The notes under the pieces were generated by a model. That model was given only the letters and a program-made list of their open reading frames with translations. It did no database searches and was not told the DNA's origin. From contig OV277871.1 in NCBI GenBank assembly GCA_922989275.2, forward strand, positions 4,650,001 to 4,714,000: a stretch of DNA of 64,000 bases, given 5' to 3'. Every line of letters begins with the position of its first letter. The first letter of the stretch is position 1. This document shows, one piece after another, positions 35,101 through 47,100 of this stretch. Made by a program: the position numbers and the translations under genes. This DNA is from Gari tellinella. Its lineage: Eukaryota; Mollusca; Bivalvia; Cardiida; Psammobiidae.

Positions 35101-38100
35101 ATAGTCATGCATCGTCAGCTTATATGTAATTAAGTGAAGTCACACACGCCCCCATGACAGCAAAATGAATTTGTCACATTTTTCTGATAGATTATACTGT
35201 ATGTGATAGAAGTACATGTACTGTAAAACAGATGGATACTATAAATGCCAAAAATACTGTAAGTCAGATTAATACTCTGTTTCTAGTTTTAAAAACAAGT
35301 TGCTACTTAAAGCAGGTTGAAAGTAAAGCAGAATGTGCCTGCTTTAACCCATTACCTCATGGCCTGTTTTTAGTTTTGAGGACAGGTAACTACTTAAAAC
35401 AGGTTGAAAGTAAAGCAGAATGAGCCTTAAGGCGCATTCTACTTTACTTTCAGCCTGTTTTAAGGAAAATTCTGCTAAAGTTTAGAAATTATTTCTTATG
35501 GCACATATTCTTGACAGTATAAATTGGAACTATTTTTCTCAGTGGATGAATAAAATTGAGGCGTAAAAAGGCATATTTATAGGTAATGGGTTAACCGTTA
35601 ATGATTACTTTGTAAAACTTGCTGATATATATAGCATATATTCACACATATTAATGTAGCCCCAGATCAGACAAATCCTGATTCCTGAAGGTGGCTTAAG
35701 GGGCATTCTGCTTAATACTTTCAGGCTGCTTTAACCCTTTCCCCCCATAGGAGCTCCTTAAACGCATTCAGTTTATTCCTCCGCTGAAGAAAATAGTTCC
35801 AATTTATACAGTCATGAATATGTATCATAAGGAATATTTTGTTTAGGTAGTAGCTTAAAGCAGGCTGAAAGTAAAGCAGAATGCACCTTAAGCAGTTGAG
35901 AATTTTGTATCAGATCTCATTTATTTAGTATCAGTATTTAAATCGCTAAGGTTGGATTAAGGTACTTCGCATATGCGCGTAGTTTCCATACGATTGTTAT
36001 GAAACTTTTCATGAAGAATGATAATAGCCTAACAAACAATGTGTGTAAGTATAGGCAAAATTTATCATGTGGTTTGTCTTTAAGGTCTTTTTTCTGACAA
36101 AAACCTAGAATTTTGATGATTTTATTTTTCTTAAAAATGAATAAAGCTAATGACTATAATTCTCACCCAATAAGTAGTCCACAACATTCATTACAAGAAA
36201 AGCTAAAAACATTTTGAATAAAGGTGTTCAGAAAGATGTTATCAGCTATTTAAATTTTGCAAAATGCTAAAAAATTGAATTACAAAAAACTGACTCATTC
36301 AATGTATATTTGTTTTCCTTTTATTCAAATATATGGTTGATGAACTAGTCAGTCTGAAAAAATTAGAAAATATTACAGTCAGGATTTGTTGTAATAACAT
36401 ATTTTCTTATTAAAATGTGGGATATTTGTTGTTTAGATACAGTTACCTACCTTAGAATTAAAACTTTGTCATTAAAATGCATTATTATTTATTCATGGAC
36501 TTGCATACAAGGTTTATTATATTGTTTTAACATAATTATAATGGGAAATATCGATCTTGAAAAGGTTAGCGTATTGATAAGCTTCAATGTGTGGCTTTAT
36601 AGTTCGATCAAATCGTTTACATGTATACTGATTTAATTGACTTGTAAGTCATTAAACTAAAACGTACAGGTAAGTGGACATATACTTGGACCGTAAACAT
36701 CACTAGTTCTAATCAACGAAGACTAAACATAACATGTCTCTTGATTACTGCGTTATGGATTGACAAGTCAATAAATCGGACACTAAAAAAAATATTTGGA
36801 TCGGATGGGTCTCGAACCTATGACCTTTTGATTGCTAGTCAACCACTATACTAACTGCGCTATGAAGGATTATACTAATTCGTATCAACATTTCCTCTAT
36901 ATACATTTTCTAGTATAAACACGTACGAAAACAGTCTGTGTCGTCAAGACGCATATCCGCTCGCCCGCAAGACCGACTTCCGGTAGCCAAAGGCCTTAAA
37001 TTAACACATTCAATCCTAAGTGATGAGTATAGTCCTCATTTGTAAACAGTGTACATGTGAATAATACAAATGTCCCACGCAAACAGTGTAGACCCTGACT
37101 GAGTTATAACCCATTCCTCCTCAGAAGCACCTTTAACTCTTTCAACACCATGGACCTGTTTAATATATACTCATTACATTCATTTTGCAAACAGTGTAAA
37201 CCCAGATCAGGAGCTCTCTCATCTGGGGTTACACTGTTTGCTAATTTAGAGCAGTATTTAGTACTATTTATCAAACTACCCAGAAATCCAAGGAGACTGG
37301 TTTCTGTTTTGGTACCTTAAAAGATCCACAAGGGATCCTAATTATCCGCAAGGGTTACTTAGTGTTGAAAGAGTTGAGAGTGCATCTACTTGTTACTCCT
37401 CCAAATAAGTGTCATAAATGACAATTCAGTTATCATTGTTGAATAGAATACAGGTGGTATGCAATGAAAAGAGATTTCTGATTTACTTTCTTCTTGCTTT
37501 AAGCACTAAGCAGCCATCTGCTTTACAGAGGCTGGCAACCAAATTTGGCATAAAAATAGTAATTTGTAAATGTTTGTCAAACGCTTATATAAACAAGTAA
37601 ATATTAGTTAAGGATTTATAAGAAATTCTGTTTAAAAATATGCATTTGAATGAAAAATATTTAGTTCTGTTTGGATTCGAACCTGGGACCCAGCATGCGG
37701 GGATGGAAAATCAAATTTAAGACACACTGCTTAACCGATTGAGCTAAGCGAGCTATTCATTTTACGGCGATCGATTTAAACTTCTTCACTCTTAGCGATG
37801 GAGCATACGCTATTCGTTTCGGTCTATGCTTCAATTGAGTCAAAAGCAGTCGAAATGGATTCACTCCATCTGTACCGTCTACAGAAAGGAGGAAAAGCGA
37901 TAGAAAATATCTAAAAAACTAAATTTGATGACTTTTTCTTTAGGATGTTTTTAATGCCAGATGAACGATATTGCTACGCATAAAGTAGGCTTTGGGATGA
38001 CTGAAATCCATGTCAAGTTCAAACTACATGTACATAATTGGCAATTAATGGGGTCAGACAATTTGCACTATCATGAAAAACATGATGTTGGTCTAAACTA

Positions 38101-41100
38101 GTCTAAGGACACTGACAGTACGTCTTATAGACTCATGATTGAGATAGGACTTATCATAGTTCACTTACTAAGTAAACAGATAAGTTGTGTCACCCATTAG
38201 TACTTAAGTACATTTTTTTTTACGTCTTGATAGATGCACCTTTTAATGCCTTTAATTTATTCCTGCACTGAAGAAAATAGTTCCAATTTTAAACCAACAT
38301 GGATATGCACTATAAGAAATATATTCTATATCCAAGCAGGCTGAAAGTATCAGAATTTGCCTTAAGGCTTAAACAGGCTGTGGGGTAAAGGATTAACCCA
38401 TTACCCCTTAAAAACACCTTTTTACGCCTCTTACTTATTCCTCCACTGAAGAAAAAAGTTACAGTTTATACAGCAAAGAATGTGCACCAAAAGAAATATT
38501 TTCCATATCCTAGAAGATGGTAGCTTAAAGCAGGCTGAAAGTAAAGCAGAATGTGCCTTAAGGCACATTCTGCTTTACTTTCAACCTGCTTTAAGTGGTC
38601 ACCTGTTTTCGAAGCAAGAAATAGGCTAAGAGGTAATGGGTTAAGTAGCCACCTTTGCAAACAGTCTGGATCCTGATGAGATGCCAGGTCACCTGGCGTC
38701 TCATCAGGATCCAAACTACAGTCGAAACTGGATAATGGGTATGTTTGAACTAAGCGAGTTTGAGTTATAAAGTTTCGACTGCATGTGCCATTTTGACCCA
38801 GAATTTAACAGAATTTTCAAAAATTCTTATTTCAATCAATCTTTTATTGCATTAAACATCATACAGGATGCTTATAGCTGTATTTAAGAACAGTAGCCAG
38901 ACGACAAATGTTGCAGACGAAAAATTACCCAGTTAAATGAAATCAGTATCAAGTTCAAATTCCATGTACATAATTGGCAATTAATGGGGTCAAAAATTGT
39001 ACTATCATGAAAAACAGGCAATTAATGGGGTCAAAAATTGTACTATCATGAAAAACAGGAGCACTGATATAAACTAGTCTATGGACACTCAGGGTACATT
39101 TACACTCATGACTTTGATGTGATTTATCATAGTTCACTTGCATACATGTGCATTCATGATGTCAAACTTGAGTTAATCACCTACATGTAATTAAAGGTAG
39201 ATAGATTTAGTCTCATCTAAAACATATGACAGCTTAAAGCAGGACAAAAGTAAGCTTTTTAATTATTATCCAGCATCAGGGCTCCAGATAAGAGGGAGTA
39301 AACCAAACAAATCCAACATTTTCTCACTCATTTTAGCACCAAATCCTATGGTGTTACTACTCATTAGAATCGTCTCTTCGAGACGATTCTAATGAGTAGT
39401 GACACCATAAGGTTTAAGGCAGAAATAAAGATTTTAGTTTTTGAAATACTCCCCTTATCTGGAGCTCTGCAGCATTACTCAATCAGTAGTCTTAAATAGT
39501 CAAAGCTAAACCTTGGGTCAGACATTGGAGAGTTAACTTAACCCATTACTCCATAGATACACCTTTTATGTCCATAAGAAACATTTTCTATATCCTAGCA
39601 GATGGTAGCTTAAAGCCGGTTGAAAGAAAAGCGGAATGTTAGTGTTTGGTCATTCTGTCGATCAGTATGACTTTTTTGGTTAAACTTTGAGCTTAGCTAC
39701 ATTTTGGGGGGTAAGACTTTGTGTTAACCAATTTTATACGGGATACACTTTTAGGTGTACCTCTAGGTAACCCGTTTTGATCTCAGATCAGGCCCCACAT
39801 TGATCTGAGATTAAAACTGTTTGTAGCTAAGTCAATACTCTATCAGAAAATGCTAAAATATTTTGCAAATATTTGAGTTATACCCGCTGCAGACGGCATT
39901 TTAAAATGGCCGCCAAATATTACCCAGCCTACAATCGGTTAAACTGATCGGCATCATATCACCATCATCACAAACATTTCAGTCTCCTTTTCCTTTCTTC
40001 AGAGTGATGTCCAGTCAACCAATGGCAGTATTAATCCTGGCTATGTGCCTGCAGAGGAAGCGAAAGCATATGATGATAACGGCCACCACTACATGACTGT
40101 ATGCTCTCCCAGTCAAATCACCCCACCTAGATCTGATATCCAAAGTAGTGGAGAAGATGAGCGACCTTTCACAAGTGCATCTCACAGTTATTCTAATAGG
40201 TCTACAGAGTCTGCCCTGCGAGTAGAGGTATAGAATAAAACTTGAGACCAAACCAAGGGTCCAATGTTATAAAGAGTTTAATCGAGTTGAGTCTGAGATA
40301 GTTCTTAAGTATTTGATTGGTCAGATTTGAGCAAAAGCTCAAATCTGATCTATCTAATGCATGAGAACATATTCAAACAGTGTAGACCTTTGATCAGGGT
40401 CTGCACAATTTGTCATTTTATTGTAAAACTAGACTTAGTTGAAAATGGGAATTGTCCTTTTGCAGTTTCCGGTGTGAATGAGTTTAATTTAAACACTATT
40501 TTGACTGTATTGAAGCTCATTGTACTGATATGTAATTGATTTGATGAAGAGATATTACTCTTCAAAATGCATAAAAATTCTGACACGTTAACCCTCAATT
40601 GCCTGTTTCTAGTATTGAAGACAGGTGACCTCTTATAGCAGGTTGAAAGTAACGCAGAATACGCTTTAACCCTTTACCTGATAGCATTGTTTCTAGTATT
40701 GAAGGTATGCGACTACTTAAAGCAGGTTGAAAGTAAAGCAGAATGCGCCCTAAGGCGCATTCTGCTTTACTTTCAGCCTACTTTAAGCTATTAACTGCTA
40801 GAATAAGGAAAGTATTAAATATGACACATATTCACTACGGTATAATTTGGAACTATTTTCTTCAGCGGATGAATAAAATGAATGTGCTTAAAGTCGCTTC
40901 TATAAGGGAAAGGGTTAAGGCTTATTCTGCTCTACTGTCAGTCAGCTTTAAGCTACCATCTGCTAAAACATTTCTCCTTCCATATGCTTTGACAAAACCG
41001 CATGTGTCATGGGACTGTTTGGTAAAATCTTTCCATAACGCACCACTAAGGACTCTATGATAATTTAGAACTAACTACTGTTCACATGGATTATACTAAC

Positions 41101-44100
41101 ACCTTTAATTCTTTCTAATATTCATACTTCTCTCCCTTATTATTCCAGGCTATTTGAACCCATAATAAAGTACATGTAAAGTCAACTTGTCAATGGCTCT
41201 TTATTAACATGCATATCTATGGAGTCAAGGATTTAAAAACATGTATGTTTCAATTTGCACAAAATCATTGCAGCTATATGATAATACCTATTGATACATG
41301 AGTTTATTTCTCTAACAGATAGCTGATATAGATGGAGAGGAGAGTATTAATCTGACTACAACACAATTAAAACGCTGTAAACGCCAAGTGTTACGCCCAT
41401 ACTGGAGACTCCTCATGTTTGTAAGTTTAATATAGTTTAACTCATTACCCCATAGCCTTTCTCTAGTTTTGAAAACAGGCGAGCACTTAAAGCAGGTTGA
41501 AAGTAAAGCAGAATGCGTCTTTAGGCGCATTCTGCTTTACTTTCAACCTGCTTTAAGCTACCACATTCCATGATATGGAAAATATTTATTTTGGTACATG
41601 TTTATAACTGTAAAAATTGAAACTATTTTCTTCAGTTGAGGAATAAATTAAATGCGCTAAAAGGCACTTCTATAGGGGAAAGGGTTAAACAGTTGTGGTG
41701 GTACAAGGGTTAATATAGCACATGTACTTAGGTAAGTGATATAGAACTGTAAAGAAAGACTGTAACCCTTTGAACCCCTAGTCATGCATAAATGCATCCT
41801 TTGCAAACAGTGTACATGTGAAGTGTACACTTGTCCTATGCAAGTAGTGAAGACCAAGATCAGAGTGCTCCTAAAGGAACCCTCTGATCAGGGTTTGCAC
41901 TGTGTGTTATATACATGGACTAAAACAAAACAATTCAAACCTCTAAATAGTAAAAAATGAACTAGACTGAAATAGAAACTGGAATTGTCAATTTAAAGTT
42001 TCAGGGAGGAAATGGTTAAAGTAGCTGATAACATAAAAAAGTTCTTAAACTTATTTGCAAAGAGTTTTGAGCCAGATCAGAAGCCAAGTAACTAGATGTT
42101 TGATCAGGCTTCAAACTTTGCAATATACTCCATTGTTTTAGCCCAAACATATTAATTGAGAAAGAATAACATATTCTCCAATTTTCGCCTATGTGGGATA
42201 GGGATTTGCCCCATGTGGAATCACTCTATCCTCCATACCACGTGACGTCTTTTATTGTTTGCCCAGCTTAACCACAAGCGCTGCATGACACGGGTAACTA
42301 AATGACGTCATTTCTGATGACATTACTATAAACACCATTGTGTTTTGGCAGAAAAAAGTGCACACAAACTGCAATTATTTTGTTACGGTATTTGCATCAT
42401 GTTTTAATGATTTAAATGGGAGAAAAAAAAATCCACCATTCGTTTTGTTGATGTAGGATAGGAATTTTTTCCCCTTGGTCAGAAAATTCCTATCTTACAT
42501 CAACACTCATGGTGGATTCTTATATATTCCTTCATGTTTGTTTTATAACGTTTCAGATAGGATGGCGAGGTTTTGGGCGTGAGTATGTTAACAGTAGCAG
42601 TCTTGGCTGGAAGGTTCTGAACACTATATATCCTCTCTTCATCATCCTTATGCTGTTCTTTACCTATGGTTATGAGATCATCGCTTGTCAGTGGAAACTC
42701 AATGTGGATAAAGACACAAAGGTAATAGATTTTAGCTTGCCTGTTCGTAGAATAGCAGAGTTTATACTATACCCCCCGGCTTGAGCGTGGTCATGAGCAA
42801 TGTCGTGAGCATGGACTAAGATTAAATTTTTTAGAAGGGCTGTTTTAAAGCTTAATACTTGTGCTAAGGTGCTGAAATTTTGTGTGAAGTTTCATTTGGG
42901 GACAAAAATTGATGCTATAAAAATGAAATTTAAAGATAATTTTATTTTTTGTCCATTTTTACATGTTTTGGACTGAGGTTGGTTTTTCTTGCAACACATA
43001 ACCAGGTTAAAGTTTTATGGACAAGTTGTGTTAAAGTTTAATATTTGTGCTAGGATGCTGACATTTTGTATCGAGGTGTATTTTAGGTCAAACTTTCATG
43101 CTGTTAAATCTTAAATCTGATCAAAGTCTGCACTGTTTTATCAAAGTCTGCACTGTTTTCTTCCACCACAGAAACACCTTAGGAGAAAACTTAATTTTTT
43201 CTTGTTGAAACAAATGAAACACAAGCACTATGCAAAAAATGGTAAGCGGACATGAGCCCCCCCGGACACGAGCCCCCCGGCCGATTTTGCGCGGGCGGAC
43301 ACGAGCCCCCACCTGTTTTGCGCGTGCGGATATGAGGCCCCCCACCAACCTATGAAAAGATACATGTTTTATTGTGTAAAAATGTAGATTTAAAACATTT
43401 AAAACTTAAAAACGTGTTTTTAGCTCGCCTGTACGTAGTACATGACGAGCAATTGCAATAGCCCCGGTGTAGTCGTTGTCGTCGTCGTGAACGGCGTTAA
43501 CAATTTTAAGAATATGTCTATAACTTCTATGTCCCTTGAGATATTGCTTTCATAGTTGGCATGTGTGTGTATATGGACAAGACCTTTCCATGTACAGAAA
43601 ATTTTTGAACCCTGTGACCTTGACCTTGAACTTAGGGCCTGCGTTTAGGTTTCGAAATCTGTGTTTAAGTTTAGAAAAATGCCTTTATATTCCCTTTCCC
43701 TTGAGGTATTGCTTTCATAGTTGGTATGTATGTGTATAAGGGCAAGACCTTTACATGCAAAGAAAAATTTAGACCGGTGTGACCTTGAACTTAGGGCCTG
43801 TGTTTAGGTTTCGAAATCTGTGTTTAGGTTTCGAAAAATGCCTTTAACTTCTATGTCCTTTGAGGTATTGCTTTCATAGTTGGTATGTGTGTGTATATGG
43901 ACATGACCTTTCCATACACAGAAAAATTTTGATCCCTGTGACCTTGACCTTGAACTTATGGCCTGTGATTAGGTTTCGAAATCTGCATTTAGGTTTTGAA
44001 AAATGCCTTTAACTTCTATATCCCTTTAGGTATTGCTTCCATAGTCGGTATGTGTTTGTATGTAGATAAGACCTTTCCATGCTTAGAAAAATTTAGACCC

Positions 44101-47100
44101 CTGTGACCTTGACCTTGAACTTAGGGCCTGCGTTTAGGTTTCGAAATCTGCGTTTAAGTTTCGAAAAATGCCTTTAACTTCTATGTCCCTTGAGGTATTG
44201 CTTCCATAGTTGGTATGTGTGTGTATACGGACAAGACCTTTCCATGCACAGAAAAATTTAGACTCTTGTGACCTTGAACTTGAACTTAGGGCCCGCATTT
44301 AGGTTTCGAAAAATGCCTTTAACTTCTATGTCCCTTGAGGTATTGCTTTCATAGTTGGTATGTATGTTTATATTGACAAGACCTTTACATGCACAGAAAA
44401 ATTTAGACCGCTGTGACCTTGACCTTGAACTTAGGGCCTGTGTTTAGGTTTCGAAATCTGTGTTTAGGTTTCGAAAAATGCCTTTAACTTCTATGTCCTT
44501 TGAGGTATTGCTTTCATAGTTGGTATGTATGTGTATATGGACATGACCTTTCGATGCACAGAAACATTTAGACCCCTGTGACCTTGACCTTGAACTAAGA
44601 ACCTGTGTTTAGGTTTCGAAATCTGCGTTTAAGTTTCGAAAATCCATTTAACTTCTATATCCTCTGAGGTATTGCTTTCATAGTTGGTATGTGTGTGTAT
44701 ATGGACAAGACCTTTCCATGCACAGATAAATTTGGACCCTTGTGACCTTGACCTTGAACTTAGGGCCTGTGTTTAGGTTTTGAAAAATGCCTTTTACTTC
44801 TATGTCCCTTGAGGTATTGCTTTCATAGTTGGTTTATGTGTTGTGTATATGGACAAGACCTTCCCAGGCACTGCAAAATTTAGACCCCTGTGACCTTGAC
44901 TTTGAACTTAGGGCCCATGTTTAGTTTTCGAAATCTGTGTTTTGGTTTCTCAAAATTTTTATTACACCTATGTCCATTGAAATATTCCTTTCATATTCAG
45001 TTTGCATGTGTATATGGACAACATCTTTCCTTGCATGCAAAATGTTTGAGCCCTCTGACCTTGACCTTGAACTTAGGCCCCGCGTTTAGGTTTCAAAGTC
45101 TGCGTTTAGGTTTCTCAAAATTTCTTTAACTCATATATCCATTGAGATATTTCTTTCATATTTGGCATGCATGTGTATATGGACACGACCTTTCCATGCA
45201 TGCAAAAAAATTAGCCCTGTGTCCTTGACCTTGAACTAAGGTCGCGAAAGGTTTTAGGTTTCGAAATCTGCGTTTAGGTTTCTAAAAATGCTTATAATTC
45301 CTATGTCCCTTGAGGTGTTATTTTCATATTTGATTTGCCAGTGTATATGGACAAGACCTTTCCATGGAGGCAAAAAGGTTGACCTCTGTGACCTTGAGTG
45401 TGCTTTTAAGTTTCTAAAGGTGCCGGTGGCGAGCTTTGTTGTCTCTCTGACAACTCTTGTTAAGCATTATTTTGTCATTATTGCACTTTATATATTGTGC
45501 TTTTATCCCCAAATGTTTGAGAACTTTGATATGTTTGAGAATTATGAGACACAACAACACCTTAAACTTTCGATTATATGGACAATGGATTCAATCAATC
45601 TATCTATTAAACTTACACGTTTCATTGGCAGTGTTTTTCAGTAAAAAAGAGTCAATTAAACAATTATGTCCGTCAATCGCAAAAAATGTATCAAATGGCC
45701 AAATCTTGAAAAAATTAACTATTCATTTTAATTCGAGGTGCAAACAGTTTAGAGCCTGATAAGACACTTGGCTTCTGAGCTGACTCCAAATTATTTGCAA
45801 TTGACATATGTAAATTAACCCATTATCCCATAAATACGCTTTTTTACGCCTTAAAAATATTTTTCCACTGAAGAAAATAGTTCCTATTAAAGAGTCATGA
45901 ATTTGTATCATAAGATATATTTGCTATATTCTAGCAGATGTTAGCTTAAAGCAGGCTGAAAGTAAAGCAGAATGTGCCTTCAGGCGCATTCTGCTTTACT
46001 TTCAACCTGCTTTCAGAAAGTTTCAGTAATAACTTGTCTCCAAAATTAAAAACAGGCTAAGGGGTAATTGGTTAACACAGCTTTATCGAGAAAGAAAAAT
46101 ATCTTCCCCACTGTAGTTATAATGCCTTTGCATGTTGGTTTTTTTCAGACGGTCACTACAACTCAGCCACCTGTACTGACCACCCAGCCTCAGAATATAA
46201 CCACCCCAGGATATATCCCGTTTGTCACCTTGTCACCAGCCGAGGTGGAAGTCAAGGCGACGAATCTCACAGATGCCGTTCATTCATACCCATTAGCCTG
46301 TGAACACATTATTACAACATATGCTGTGCCAAACGTTCTACATTTTGTGGCATTTGCAATGGGAGTCCATCATTTTAGGGTACAGGAAAGTGAACATCTA
46401 TATGCCTTGATGGAACGGGTAGGTTGGCATTTTAGTACTATTAGTACTTTCCCCAATTTAAACACCCCTAGGTTTGTGAAATCCTAAAAGCTTAAAGCCT
46501 GCTGAAAGTAAAGCAGAATACTTTAACCCATTACCCTATAAATACACCTTTTTACGCCTTTTATTCAATCCTCCACTGTCGCCTGTCGGAAGAAAAAAAT
46601 TCCAAATTTACACTTTTATGAATACATGTATGTATCATAGGAAATGTTTTCATGGGTCCTAACTAATTTTTGCAAGCAGTTTTGATTTAGATCACATTGT
46701 GGGATCTGATCTAGATCTAAACTGCGTGAGACTTAATTCCAATTTCTGGAGATTGAAATCAAAACTTGTCATGTTATTAGACTTAAGTATATAAAACCAA
46801 TTAAAACACAATTAGTTATTGTGCAAATTAAACATGTAGGTGATTTTCACGTTTGGCTATGGAGTTTTTTTTTCTGTTACAGGTATTTTTGTTAGCGACT
46901 CCAATGTACAACCGATCAGCTTCACAGCAAAAGATGATCAGAAATATGAGGTAATATTTGAAGTTCTGACTTTAGAAATCTGTATGATTTCTCTTATAAT
47001 TCACACACCCCTGAAACTTCAAATACACAATACCAGTTTCCAATTAAGTCTACCCAGTTGTCCATTTTTAGCTTGTCTGTTTCCAAGAAACTATGAGCTA

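Noticed and set aside
36795..37748. Two minus-strand tRNA-like sequences considered as tRNA genes
   Set aside because: A-box and B-box words are present, but acceptor and anticodon arms do not fold properly; SINE heads or pseudo-tRNAs are likelier.
40743..41060. 105-codon frame in intron 2
   Set aside because: It starts in a P1 hairpin and runs through MITE sequence.
43536..45644. Several frames of 70-118 codons
   Set aside because: They repeat one peptide pattern because they cross the 164-base tandem units.
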